Assembly (NCBI RefSeq): GCF_902859695.1
Contig: NZ_CADIJL010000020.1
Location: 1 to 64,000 of the forward strand
DNA from: Achromobacter ruhlandii
GTDB taxonomy: Bacteria > Pseudomonadota > Gammaproteobacteria > Burkholderiales > Burkholderiaceae_B
Direction: 5' to 3'
DNA: 64,000 nucleotides
This document shows, piece by piece, positions 37,512-46,216 of this stretch (positions within the stretch are counted from its first letter, which is position 1; each line of letters begins with the position of its first letter). The notes under the pieces are model-generated. The model was given only the letters and a program-made list of their open reading frames with translations, did not search any database and was not told where the DNA came from. A program made the translations under genes and the position numbers.

Positions 37512-39584
37512 CTACTTGCCCTTGGGCGCCGGCGCCTTGGGCGGCGTGCGCATCTGCTTGAGAAGCGTGCCGCAGGAATTGTCGTCGGTCGTGCTGGGCG
37601 CGATCAGCGCCAACAGCCCCGCCGCGGGCGTCAGGATGACGCCCAGCGCCACCATGCCCGCGCCCCGCGCGGCCAGCGGCCCCACATGCACGCCCACATC
37701 GGGTTTGCCGAACGTCCCGCGCACGTAGAGCGGCGAACGCAACGAGAAGATGCGGAACCCTTTGCTGTCGGGCGTGATGTCCAGGTCGAGCTTCTCGTTC
37801 TTGAAATCGGTGGTGCCCGTGATGTTGATCAGCGCGTTCTCGGTGTCGAACACGAACACGCGGGGTGTCATGACGCCGCGCTTCATCTCCAGGTCGGCGG
37901 CGCCGCAGTTGATCTTGACCTCGTCGTCGCCGAACAGCTTGGAGACGACGTAGTTGCCCACGTTCAGCCCGGCGATCTCCATCAGGCTGCGGCTGATCAC
38001 GCCATCGTTGACCAGCATCTTCACATCGCCATCGGCCGATCCCAGCAACGCGGCCACCGAATTGCCCGTGCCCGCCAGCGCCAGATCGCCGTTCAATTCA
38101 CCCAGCGTCTTCTGCATCGACTCCGCGGCGGGGAACAATTGCTTGAGGCGCAGCCGCCGCGCATGCATTTCCACGCGCCCGGTCAACGGCGCCTTCGAGC
38201 CGTCCAGCCGCACCGTCGCGGCCATGCTGCCGCCCGCCATGCCGAAGCGCAGCGGGTCCAGCGTCAATTGGCCGTCCTGCAGCACCAGATGCACCGACAG
38301 GTCGGACAGCGGCAGCTTGGCGTCGTGCACGATGCGGCCCGCCTCCAGCGCCACGTCGGCATCCATGTCGCGCCAACGGTCGGTGCGGAACTCCTGGACC
38401 GGCAACACCTTGCCGCCGGGCGGCTTGGCCGGCGCGTCCTTGGGCTTGTCCTGGGCCGGCGCCGATTTGCCCGACTGCACCCCGATGAGCGGCCCCAGGT
38501 CGGCCATGCGCAGTTGCTTGGACGACAGCTTGCCCGTCAGCTTAGGACGCGGCGCCGCCAGCGAGAACGACAGGTCGCCATGCAGATCACTGCTGCCGAC
38601 GCGGCCGTTGAAATCCCGATAGTCGAACACCGCGCCGCCGGCATTGCGCAACTTGGCCACCAGGTGGCCGTCGGTGGAATACGGCGGCGTATCGGGCAGC
38701 GTCACGCCGGTCAGCGGATACAGCTGCGCCATCGAGCCGCCCGACAGCTTCAGGCGCAGGTCCAGCGCCCCCAGGTTGGCCGGGTCGGTCAGGGTGCCGG
38801 TCACGGCCGCCTTGGTGCCGCCGATCGTCACGTCGGCCTGCACCGGGAAGGGCTGCCTGGGGTCCTGCAGCGCCAGCATGCCGCCCACCTTGCCCTCGCC
38901 CTGGGTCGGCAACCCCTTGTACTTGCCTTTGACCTTCCAGCCGAATACGTAATCACGCGGCGACGCGGCGGCGGCGTCCTCCGGCACGAAGGCCGCCCCG
39001 GCCACGTCGGCGAAGGGCACCGGTTTGCCCAGCGGGTCGACCAGCACGGTCAGGTCGGCCTGCAGGATCGCGTCGGTCAGGCCGACACTGCCCTTGTCGA
39101 AGCCGATCTCGTTGATGTCCAGCACCCAGGGCGAAGGCTCGCCGCTCTCGGGCAGGGTGAAGACCCAATTGGCGCGGCCATCGGCCAGGCGCTCCAGGTC
39201 GGCCGCGGGCTCCGTCAGCTGGATGCGCCGGATCACCACCCGCTGGCGCAACAGCGGCAGGGGCGACAGGCTGAATTCGCCGCGCTTGAGCGTGGCGAAT
39301 TCAGGCGCCTTGGCCCAGTCGGGGTTGGCGATGCTGATGTCATTGGCCACCACATGCGGCCACGGCACCCAGGCGCGCCATCCCCCCTCGTCCGGCTCCC
39401 GCGCCCAGTCGACGCTGAGATCGCCATTGATGGCAAAGGGCCGCCCGATGGCCGTGCTGACGCGCTCATTGATCATCGGCCTGGCACGATTCCAGTCGAA
39501 TGTGGCGACCACCACCACCAATATCGCCGCCAGGAGGGCCAGCCCTCCGACGATTCCGACCGCTATTTTTGTTGTGCGCGTCAT
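37512..39584 (-). CDS. AsmA-family envelope protein
   Basis: A 690-residue protein with an N-terminal membrane anchor (IAVGIVGGLALLAAILVVVV) followed by a long, beta-rich periplasmic part. The opening FDWNRARPMINERVSTAIGR is the AsmA signature. Members of this family (AsmA, TamB, YhdP) are thought to bridge the inner and outer membranes for phospholipid movement. ATG 39584 is preceded by AAGGA at good distance; upstream ATGs at 39593 and 39608 lack a well-placed site. It is convergent with the diguanylate cyclase, whose stop is only 6 bases away. Confidence 0.9.
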   Translation of the reverse strand: MTRTTKIAVGIVGGLALLAAILVVVVATFDWNRARPMINERVSTAIGRPFAINGDLSVDWAREPDEGGWRAWVPWPHVVANDISIANPDWAKAPEFATLKRGEFSLSPLPLLRQRVVIRRIQLTEPAADLERLADGRANWVFTLPESGEPSPWVLDINEIGFDKGSVGLTDAILQADLTVLVDPLGKPVPFADVAGAAFVPEDAAAASPRDYVFGWKVKGKYKGLPTQGEGKVGGMLALQDPRQPFPVQADVTIGGTKAAVTGTLTDPANLGALDLRLKLSGGSMAQLYPLTGVTLPDTPPYSTDGHLVAKLRNAGGAVFDYRDFNGRVGSSDLHGDLSFSLAAPRPKLTGKLSSKQLRMADLGPLIGVQSGKSAPAQDKPKDAPAKPPGGKVLPVQEFRTDRWRDMDADVALEAGRIVHDAKLPLSDLSVHLVLQDGQLTLDPLRFGMAGGSMAATVRLDGSKAPLTGRVEMHARRLRLKQLFPAAESMQKTLGELNGDLALAGTGNSVAALLGSADGDVKMLVNDGVISRSLMEIAGLNVGNYVVSKLFGDDEVKINCGAADLEMKRGVMTPRVFVFDTENALINITGTTDFKNEKLDLDITPDSKGFRIFSLRSPLYVRGTFGKPDVGVHVGPLAARGAGMVALGVILTPAAGLLALIAPSTTDDNSCGTLLKQMRTPPKAPAPKGK

Positions 39585-39883
39585 CGTTATCATCCTTGCC
39601 GTTGCCACCGGGGCGTGGATGTCCCGGCCCTATTTACCCTCAAGGGTAGCGCGCCGCGCCGGGCGGGTTAAGCTTGCCGGCCTGATAATGTGTACGGATT
39701 TTTCCGTGTCACAGAGAGACCCGTCGGCAAAAGTTACAAAGCGGCCAGGCCGGACCGAGGGTTTTGCCGGCATGGAAGGAATAATCCATACCGAATTTTT
39801 GACGCCGGCGCTGTTCAAATGCCCCGGGGCGATCGACCCGCCGCCCCCCTGGGCGCGCAATCGTAGTACTACCTGGAGGCCCG

Positions 39884-41812
39884 ATGCGGCATTCAAGCTT
39901 GATCTTCGTGGTGGCGGCCTTTGCGCTGCTGACCCTCAGCCGCCTGGCCCTGGCCGCATGGCAATGGCAGCGCGTGCGCAACGCCGGCGGGCTGGTGCCC
40001 CTGCTGCTGGGCGGCCTGCGCATCGACGCCCACCAGATCGGCGTGATGGCGGCGCTGCCGGCGGTGCTGTCGCCCTGGTTCGGCCACCTGCCCTTCGCCG
40101 CCACCGCCGCCGGCATCTGGTATCTGGTCGCCTTCATCCTGCTGGCGTTCCTGGAAGTCGCCACCCCGCCGTTCATTCTCGAATATGACACCCGCCCCAA
40201 CCGGCTGTTCGTCGAATACCTGAAGCACCCGCGCGAGGTCTCCGGCATGCTGTGGCGCGGCTACAAGGGCGCGCTGCTGGGCGGTTTCGGCGCTCTGGGG
40301 CTGATCGGCTGGGGCGCCTACACGCTGTTCGGCCATGCCGTGCCCGACGCGCCGCTGGCCTGGTGGCAGATGCCGCTGGCCAGCCTGGCGATCCTGGCCG
40401 TGGTCATCATGGCGATCCGCGGCACGCTGGGCCACCGTCCGATCAATCCGTCCTCGGTCGCCTACAGCTCCGACGGCATGCTCAACACTCTGGCGCTGAA
40501 CTCGCTGTACAACGTGTTCTACGCCGTCTACAGCATGAAGAACGAAAAGTCGGCCTCCGCCGTGTACGGCGGCATGGACGACGACGACATGCACCGCCGC
40601 GTGCTGGCGCAAGCGGGCCTGCCTTACCCGCCGGCCAACGCCGACCATCCCAGCCTGCATCGCCAGCCTGCCAGCCGCAAGACCGCCCGCCCGCTCAACC
40701 TGGTGATCATCCTGGAAGAAAGCCTGGGCGCCCAATACAGCGCCGGCCTGGGCGGCATGGACCTGACGCCCGAACTCGACGCGCTGGCGCGCGAGGCCTG
40801 GACCTTCACCCGCGCCTACGCCACCGGCACACGCTCGGTGCGCGGCCTGGAGGCGGTGGTGACCGGCTTCCTGCCGACCCCGGCGCAAGCGGTGCTGAAG
40901 CTGCCGCGCTCGCAGCGCGGTTTCTTCTCGCTGGCCGACCTGCTGGGCCGCCATGGCTACCATTCACGCTTCATCTATGGCGGCGAATCGCACTTCGACA
41001 ACATGAAGGGCTTCTTCCTGGGCAACGGTTTCAAGCAGATCGTCGACCGCGAGGACTTCGTCGATCCCGCCTTCGTCGGCACCTGGGGCGCGTCGGACGA
41101 GGACATGTTCAACCAGCTCGACCGCCTGCTGCGCGAGGACGGCGACCAGCCCACCTTCACGCTGGCCTTCAGCGTTTCGAACCATTCGCCATGGGAATAT
41201 CCGGCGGGCCGCATCCAGACCGAGGGCAATCCGGCCACGGTCGAGAACACCGTGCGCTACGCCGACTGGGCGCTGGGCCGTTTCTTCGAGCGCGCCAAGA
41301 CCGCGCCCTACTGGGACAATACGGTTTTCCTGATCGCCGCCGACCATGACTCGCGCGTGTTCGGCGCCAGCCTGGTGCCGGTGCGCCATTTCCATATTCC
41401 GGCCGTCATCCTGGGCGCCGGCATCGAAGCGCGGCGCGATGACCGCCTGATCAGCCAGATCGACCTGGCGCCGACGCTGCTGTCGCTGATCGGCGTCGAC
41501 ACCGAACACCCGATGCTCGGCCACGACCTGACCCGCAGCGCGCCGGGGCGCGCCATCATGCAGTACGACAACACCTACGGCTATCTGAAGGAAAACGACC
41601 TGCTGGTGCTGGCGCCGAACAAGGCGCCGGTGCAATACCGCTACACCGCGCCGGAAGACTACACGCCGGCGCCGTTGGATCCCGAACTGGCCGAGGAAGC
41701 GCTGGCGCACGCGCTGTGGCCCAGCTGGGCCTATCGCGAAGGCCGCTACTGCATCCCTGGCGCGGCTTCCGTCATGCAAGGAGCGCCGGCCGCGCAGGCG
41801 GCCGCCCGTTAA
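39884..41812 (+). CDS. LTA-synthase-family (sulfatase-fold) membrane phosphoglycerol transferase-like protein
   Basis: A 642-residue protein with about five N-terminal membrane segments (~1-175) and a periplasmic sulfatase-fold domain (~260-590). The likely nucleophile Thr is in ATGTRSVRGLE. Metal ligands include the first Glu of VIILEESLG, and Asp/His in IAADHDSRVFG. The pattern matches the LtaS/OpgB family. In a Gram-negative without lipoteichoic acid, the usual interpretation is phosphoglycerol transfer to periplasmic glucans or other envelope glycans. GGAGG lies four bases before the ATG. It is convergent with tag. Confidence 0.88.
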   Translation: MRHSSLIFVVAAFALLTLSRLALAAWQWQRVRNAGGLVPLLLGGLRIDAHQIGVMAALPAVLSPWFGHLPFAATAAGIWYLVAFILLAFLEVATPPFILEYDTRPNRLFVEYLKHPREVSGMLWRGYKGALLGGFGALGLIGWGAYTLFGHAVPDAPLAWWQMPLASLAILAVVIMAIRGTLGHRPINPSSVAYSSDGMLNTLALNSLYNVFYAVYSMKNEKSASAVYGGMDDDDMHRRVLAQAGLPYPPANADHPSLHRQPASRKTARPLNLVIILEESLGAQYSAGLGGMDLTPELDALAREAWTFTRAYATGTRSVRGLEAVVTGFLPTPAQAVLKLPRSQRGFFSLADLLGRHGYHSRFIYGGESHFDNMKGFFLGNGFKQIVDREDFVDPAFVGTWGASDEDMFNQLDRLLREDGDQPTFTLAFSVSNHSPWEYPAGRIQTEGNPATVENTVRYADWALGRFFERAKTAPYWDNTVFLIAADHDSRVFGASLVPVRHFHIPAVILGAGIEARRDDRLISQIDLAPTLLSLIGVDTEHPMLGHDLTRSAPGRAIMQYDNTYGYLKENDLLVLAPNKAPVQYRYTAPEDYTPAPLDPELAEEALAHALWPSWAYREGRYCIPGAASVMQGAPAAQAAAR

Positions 41813-41881
41813 GACAGGCTGCGACGTGGCGGCGCCTCGGGGGGCCGCCACGCTGCCGGCCCAAGGCCCGGTCCGGCGCCT

Positions 41882-42487
41882 CTAGGCCGGCCGCCGGAAT
41901 GCCTTGCGGGCCCGTTCGCTCGGACCGTGGCAATGGCAATCGGGATGGTGGTCGTTGACCATGCCCACCGACTGCATGAACGCGTACACGGTGGTCGGCC
42001 CGACGAATTTCCAGCCCAGCTTCTTGAGCGCCTTGGACAAGGCCTCGGATTGCGCCGAGGTCGATGCGCCCCGTGTGGACGCCGCCCCCGGCGGCGCCTC
42101 GAAGCGCCACAGGAACGCCCCCAGCGAGCCTTCGCGCTCGATCATCTCGAGCGCGCGCCCGGCGTTGTTGATGACGGCCTCGATCTTGCCGCGATGGCGC
42201 ACGATGCCGGCGTCTGCCAGCAGCGCCTGGATCCGCGTTTCGTCAAAGCGCGCGACCTTGGCCGGATCGAAGCCGGCGAAACCGCGGCGGAACGCCTCGC
42301 GCTTGTTCAGGATGGTGCGCCAGCTCAGGCCGGACTGGAATCCCTCCAGGCACAGCTGCTCGAACAGGGCGCGGTCGTCGCCCTGGGGAAATCCCCATTC
42401 GGTGTCGTGGTACGCGATGTATTCGGGGGAGGTGTCGACCCAGCCGCAGCGGGCGAGGCCGTCGGAAAAGTCGGAGTTGGCGGTCAT
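41882..42487 (-). CDS. tag: DNA-3-methyladenine glycosylase I
   Basis: Excises 3-methyladenine from alkylated DNA. The 201-residue protein shows the TagI pattern: RCGWVDTSPEYIAYHDTEWG at the N-terminus (Cys and His zinc ligands), GLSWRTILNKREAFRRGFAG in the middle and MVNDHHPDCHC at the C-terminus, completing the zinc site. The catalytic-pocket Glu and aromatic residues lie in the HDTEWG region. AGGA is 8 bases before the ATG. It stands alone and diverges from the YkgJ-type gene. Confidence 0.96.
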   Translation of the reverse strand: MTANSDFSDGLARCGWVDTSPEYIAYHDTEWGFPQGDDRALFEQLCLEGFQSGLSWRTILNKREAFRRGFAGFDPAKVARFDETRIQALLADAGIVRHRGKIEAVINNAGRALEMIEREGSLGAFLWRFEAPPGAASTRGASTSAQSEALSKALKKLGWKFVGPTTVYAFMQSVGMVNDHHPDCHCHGPSERARKAFRRPA

Positions 42488-42705
42488 GGAATGGGTCCTG
42501 GCGGCTGTCGGGTCCCCGATGCTACCGCAGCAACGTCCCCGAAAAAAGTCGTAGCGGCCGCAAGTCGAATCCAGCTACTATTTCCACCCCTGATCCCGCG
42601 CCGGCCGTGTCCGCGCGCCCTCCCGGATCGGCCTGGCGGGCTTGCGGCATGCAAGCCCGTTTTGCGTCCGAGCCGGGGCCGGGACGGGTTTTCGGATCCA
42701 CCGCC

Positions 42706-43179
42706 ATGTCCCTGCTCGAGACAGCCGCCCTGACCCTCGTGTCGCCCGCCCTGCTGGCCGGCGACAACAACCCCGCCACCAATCCCTGCCTGGACTGCGG
42801 CGCCTGTTGTTCCCATTTCCGGGTGTCGTTCTATATCGGTGAACTGGCCGGAGAAAACGGCGGCCAGGTGCCGTTGGATCTGGTCACCCAGATGAGCCCG
42901 CTGCGCGCCTGCATGAAAGGCACCGAGATGGGCGGCGGCCGTTGCATTTCGCTGCGCGGCGAACTGGGCCGGCCGGGCATCCATTGCGCCATCTACGAAA
43001 ACCGCCCCACGCCCTGCCGCGAATTCGACATCTGGCAGCCTGACGGCTCGCCCAACCCCGACTGCCAGCGCCTGCGGCTGGCGCTGGGCCTGGCGCCGGT
43101 GCCGCCGCGCCCAGACGCCGAAAACGACCCGCAGGGCCCGTCCCACCCCAACCAGCCCGACCAGCCCGCCGCCGCCTGA
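42706..43179 (+). CDS. YkgJ-family cysteine-cluster protein
   Basis: A 157-residue protein of the YkgJ/CxxCxxCC family, thought to bind zinc or an iron-sulfur cluster. The cysteine pattern is CLDCGACCSHF, then RACMKG, GGRCISL, GIHCAIYENRPTPCREFD. The function is unknown. ATG 42706 is the first start near the family N-terminus. The C-terminus (~135-157) is a Pro/Asp/Asn-rich tail. Confidence 0.85.
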   Translation: MSLLETAALTLVSPALLAGDNNPATNPCLDCGACCSHFRVSFYIGELAGENGGQVPLDLVTQMSPLRACMKGTEMGGGRCISLRGELGRPGIHCAIYENRPTPCREFDIWQPDGSPNPDCQRLRLALGLAPVPPRPDAENDPQGPSHPNQPDQPAAA

Positions 43180-43217
43180 ACGGGCGCGCCGCCACGCCTG
43201 TCCGGATCGACCGCGCG

Positions 43218-44081
43218 CTAGCGGGCGGCCGCGAGCAGGCCGTCCGCCTCGACCGGCGCCGCTTCGCCGCGCTCGCGCCGGGGCTCGCCGGCGCGTCGCC
43301 GTACCCGCACGATGCCCGGATCCTTGCCCAGGAAGGCCAGCACGTTCTGCATCACACGCTCACGTTCATGGTCGACGCAGATCATGTGATAGCTGTCCCG
43401 CAGCAATACCACCGACGCCCCGGGAATGCGCGCGCCCAGCAGCCGCGCCGACCGCGGACTGGTCAGTTCGTCCTCGACCGCGTGCATCACCAGCGTCGGG
43501 CAACGCATGCGCTCCAGCCCGCGCTTGACCATGCCGCGCAGCCGGTCGACCTGGCGCACGCAGGCCAGCGGCACCCATTGGTAGTGAAAGCCGTCGCCGC
43601 GCGCGAATCCGGCCTTGATGAAGGCGCGCACCAGCTCGCTCTTGACGCCGTAGGGATCCTCTTCCTCGACGCGGATGCGGCGCGGCACGCCCGGCACGTG
43701 GTACAGCAGATAACGCAGCGCCCGGTACCAGGGCGTGCTCCAGCCATCCAGGAACACCGGCGCCGACAGCGACACCAGCGCGCCGCGGGTGTGCGACTCG
43801 CGCTTGCACAGTTCCACCGCCAGCAGCGCGCCCAGGCACATGCCGATCACATGCACCACCTCGTACTGCGCGCACAGCTCGCGGTAGCGGCGGGTCACCA
43901 CGTCCATCCAATCCTCGACCCGCACGTCCAGCAGGTCCTCCGGCCGCCCCGCGTGCCCGGGCAGCGTCACGCCATGGGTTTCCACGCCAGCGCGCGCCAG
44001 CACCTTGTGCAGCGAGCCCATGTCGAATTCGGTGCCGCCCAGGCCATGGATCAGCAGCGCACCGGTGCGGGGCGTCGTCAC
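43218..44081 (-). CDS. Alpha/beta hydrolase with a cysteine nucleophile
   Basis: A 287-residue alpha/beta hydrolase, carboxylesterase or lipase-like in overall pattern (LLIHGLGGTEFDMG near the N-terminus, DGWSTPWYRALRYLLY as cap). The nucleophile elbow reads IGMCLGALLAV, so Cys82 takes the place of Ser. The other triad members are likely Asp204 (HAVEDELTSP) and His232 (DSYHMICVD). Cys nucleophiles occur in dienelactone hydrolases and PHA synthases. The GTG start has GGGAG 8 bases upstream and overlaps the stop of a 52-codon open frame by four bases. An AraC gene lies upstream on the same strand. Confidence 0.85.
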   Translation of the reverse strand: MTTPRTGALLIHGLGGTEFDMGSLHKVLARAGVETHGVTLPGHAGRPEDLLDVRVEDWMDVVTRRYRELCAQYEVVHVIGMCLGALLAVELCKRESHTRGALVSLSAPVFLDGWSTPWYRALRYLLYHVPGVPRRIRVEEEDPYGVKSELVRAFIKAGFARGDGFHYQWVPLACVRQVDRLRGMVKRGLERMRCPTLVMHAVEDELTSPRSARLLGARIPGASVVLLRDSYHMICVDHERERVMQNVLAFLGKDPGIVRVRRRAGEPRRERGEAAPVEADGLLAAAR

Positions 44082-44236
44082 GGCGCGCTCCCGGCCACGG
44101 CATCGAGCTGCCAGGCGCTGCGCGTGGCCGCCAGCAGGCGCGCCAGGATCTGGGCGAAAGCGATAACCGGAGCCGGCGCCACGGCGCCGCCGGCGCTCCC
44201 GGCCGGCGGGAGAACGAGGAATGATTGGCAAGTCAT
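44078..44236 (-). CDS. Candidate 52-residue protein translationally coupled to the hydrolase
   Basis: A short open frame starting MTCQSFLVLPPAGSAGG and ending QLDAVAGSAP. It has a plausible ribosome site (AAGGGTG) before its ATG, and its TGA overlaps the GTG of the hydrolase gene (GTGA). The middle (IAFAQILARLLAATRSAWQL) could form an amphipathic helix. I do not recognise a family. It may be a real small protein, or a leader whose translation lets ribosomes reach the hydrolase GTG. Confidence 0.45.
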   Translation of the reverse strand: MTCQSFLVLPPAGSAGGAVAPAPVIAFAQILARLLAATRSAWQLDAVAGSAP

Positions 44237-44278
44237 GGAACACCCTTGATGCATGGAGGGCGGGACGAGAAGACCTGT

Positions 44279-44356
44279 CCTACCCTGGCGCCATGGTAGG
44301 CAAGGGGCGCGCGGGAAGATCCGCAAATCTGTCGGGAAAAAGTGAAGATCCGTAAA
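44279..44356 (-). promoter_or_regulatory. Direct repeats and palindrome upstream of the hydrolase unit
   Basis: Two 13-base direct repeats, GAAGATCCGCAAA (44315-44327) and GAAGATCCGTAAA (44344-44356), are 29 bp apart. A 22-bp near-palindrome with arms CCTACC and GGTAGG around GGCGCC (44279-44300) lies between them and the start codon. Direct repeats are the typical target of AraC-type regulators, and such a gene ends at 44440, just beside. Confidence 0.5.
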
Positions 44357-44439
44357 GGCTGGGGAGGCGCTCCGCCGGCCCGGATGCGGGTCCTTCGGGC
44401 CCCGCCACGCCTGCCTGCCGCCGGCGCGCTGGCGTGTGC

Positions 44440-45222
44440 TTACTCGCGGCCGGCCAGGTAACGCGTCGGCGTCATGCCGAACGTGGCGCGGAAGCTGCCG
44501 ATGAAGGCGCTGGTGCTTTCATAGCCCACCGACAGCGCGGCTTCGGTCACCGAACCGCCGCGGCACAGCATTTCCAGCGCGCGCAGCAGCCGCGCCTGCT
44601 GGCGCCACTGGCCCAGCGTGACGCCGGTTTCCTGGCGAAAGCGCCGCATCAAGGTGCGCGACGACATGTTCAGGCGTTGGGCCCATTCGTCGATGCCCGA
44701 GGTGTCGTCGGGCGTGCCCAGCAGCGAATTGGCCAGGTCCTGCAGGCGCGGATCGGCCGGCATCGGCAGCAGTACGGAAGCGTGTTCGCGCTGCGCGATC
44801 TCGGCCAGCAGGACATCGAACAGCTGTTCCAGGTAAGCCTCCGACAACGCGCCGGACGGACTCGTGGTGAAACGTTCGACCAGGGCGTCGATCAGCCGCG
44901 ACGACGGCCAGGAGCGGCAGTGATCGGGCAGGCGCGCGCAGGCATCGGCCCGCACGTACAGGAACGAGCCGCGCGCCTCGCCGAACCAGCGGGCGGCGTG
45001 TTGCACGCCGGGCGGAATCCAGCCCAGGCTGCCGGGCAATACCGTCCACACCTGCTTGCCGGCCTGCACCAGCACCAGGCCGGCATGCACCAGCACCAGC
45101 ATGCCCTCGTCGTGGGCATGGTCTGGCACGGAAATGCCTTTGGACGTCCTCGGATGCTGGATGCTGAAAGGCGTCAGCAGGACGTCGGGGAGAGCGTGGT
45201 GGACCACGACCATGTCGGACAT
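44440..45222 (-). CDS. AraC-family transcriptional regulator with cupin sensor domain
   Basis: A 260-residue regulator. The N-terminal cupin-like domain (~1-90) has PDHAHDEGMLVLVHAG and GWIPPGVQHAARW, the usual ligand pocket. The two-HTH AraC domain (~165-260) shows MSSRTLMRRFRQETGVTLGQ and VGYESTSAFIGSFRATFGMT followed by PTRYL. This sub-type (AraC_binding plus HTH_18) often responds to small hydrophobic compounds. It is transcribed in the same direction as the Cys-type hydrolase downstream, with repeats in between, and diverges from a Fur paralogue. Confidence 0.92.
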   Translation of the reverse strand: MSDMVVVHHALPDVLLTPFSIQHPRTSKGISVPDHAHDEGMLVLVHAGLVLVQAGKQVWTVLPGSLGWIPPGVQHAARWFGEARGSFLYVRADACARLPDHCRSWPSSRLIDALVERFTTSPSGALSEAYLEQLFDVLLAEIAQREHASVLLPMPADPRLQDLANSLLGTPDDTSGIDEWAQRLNMSSRTLMRRFRQETGVTLGQWRQQARLLRALEMLCRGGSVTEAALSVGYESTSAFIGSFRATFGMTPTRYLAGRE

Positions 45223-45274
45223 GGTTGGCAGATTTGAGCTACAGGTTGACGGGTTCCCGTTAGCGGGGCTTTTT

Positions 45275-45293
45275 GAAAATGTACATCATTCTC
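45275..45293 (+). promoter_or_regulatory. Fur box upstream of the Fur-family gene
   Basis: The 19 bases match the E. coli Fur consensus (GATAATGATAATCATTATC) at 14 positions, and a further ATCATTC follows. It sits 37 bases before the start of the Fur-like gene, consistent with autoregulation. Confidence 0.65.
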
Positions 45294-45329
45294 ATCATTC
45301 GGGCATCGGCCCCGGAATGGAGAATCATC

Positions 45330-45770
45330 ATGGACCACACCCGGTTGCGCGTGGCCGGCATCAAGGCCACCTTCCCACGCCTGAAGATCCTGGACATCTT
45401 CCACCAGCATGCGGACCAGCACCTGAGCGCGGCGGACATCTACCGCAACCTCATCTCGGAACACAGCAGCATCGGCCTGGCCACGGTCTATCGCGTCATC
45501 ACGCAACTCGAGGACGCCGGACTGCTCAAACGTACTCAGCTCGATTCGCACTCGACCGTGTACGAACTGAACGACAAGGGACACCACGACCACCTGGTCT
45601 GCCGCCATTGCGGCCGCATCCAGGAGTCCAGCGACACCGCCATGGCGCAACTGGTGCGCAAGATCGCCAGGGACAGCGGCTTCGCGCTGGATTCCTACAG
45701 TCTGGTGCTTTACGGCGGCTGCGGCTGCCGCAAGGACACGCCCGCCCCTTCCATTGGAGAATTCGAATGA
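45330..45770 (+). CDS. Fur-family metalloregulator
   Basis: A 146-residue Fer/Zn-uptake-type regulator. The N-terminal winged helix includes DIYRNLISEHSSIGLATVYRV (two parts) and QLEDAGLLKRT. The metal-binding half contains the hallmark NDKGHHDHLVCRHCGRIQE and a C-terminal GGCGCRKD. The pair CxxC plus the later Cys fits a structural zinc site. It is close to true Fur but the start MDHTRLRVAGIKATFPRLK is slightly divergent. The genome may have another Fur, so the metal is uncertain. A Fur box lies upstream, and its stop overlaps the next gene by four bases (ATGA). Confidence 0.92.
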   Translation: MDHTRLRVAGIKATFPRLKILDIFHQHADQHLSAADIYRNLISEHSSIGLATVYRVITQLEDAGLLKRTQLDSHSTVYELNDKGHHDHLVCRHCGRIQESSDTAMAQLVRKIARDSGFALDSYSLVLYGGCGCRKDTPAPSIGEFE

Positions 45771-46186
45771 ACCGCGATCAGTTTTTCTTCCACGACCTGT
45801 CCCAATTCCCCATCGTCACCGCCAGGCATGGCAGCGCCCCGGCAGGCTATTCCGCCAGCTGGATCCGCGAGATGGAAATGCTGGTCGACAACCCGCAGAC
45901 CTTCGTCATGGTGGTGCCGGACATGCGCAGCGAGGCCAGCCACGACGACCGCAAGGCCATGATCGAATGGCAGACCAGCAACATGCCGCGCCTGAAGGCC
46001 CGCTGCCGCGCCTTCATTGCCGTCGAACGCGACGCCGGCGCGCTCGACAAGATCCGCAAGCGCGGCGAGAAAATGGCGCGCGCCTTCGGCATGCCGTTCC
46101 TGGCGGTGGCCACGCCCCATGAGGCGGTGCAATGCGCGCGCGAACTGCTCGGCCAGACCGGGCCCGGCGGCTTCGTGGTTGACTGA
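45767..46186 (+). CDS. Unknown 139-residue protein coupled to the Fur-family gene
   Basis: Not recognised as a characterised family. It starts MNRDQFFFHDLSQFPIV, has one Trp-rich region (SASWIREMEMLVD), a central IEWQTSNMPRLKARCRAFIAV segment and a basic helix (ALDKIRKRGEKMARAFG). No signal peptide, membrane segment or metal-binding cysteine cluster is visible, so it should be cytosolic. The ATGA overlap with the Fur gene shows tight coupling, and a strong terminator follows. Being in the same Fur-boxed transcript suggests a role in metal response, but this is only from context. Confidence 0.75.
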   Translation: MNRDQFFFHDLSQFPIVTARHGSAPAGYSASWIREMEMLVDNPQTFVMVVPDMRSEASHDDRKAMIEWQTSNMPRLKARCRAFIAVERDAGALDKIRKRGEKMARAFGMPFLAVATPHEAVQCARELLGQTGPGGFVVD

Positions 46187-46216
46187 GCCGCGCGACGCCG
46201 TTTCCCTCCGCTCTCG

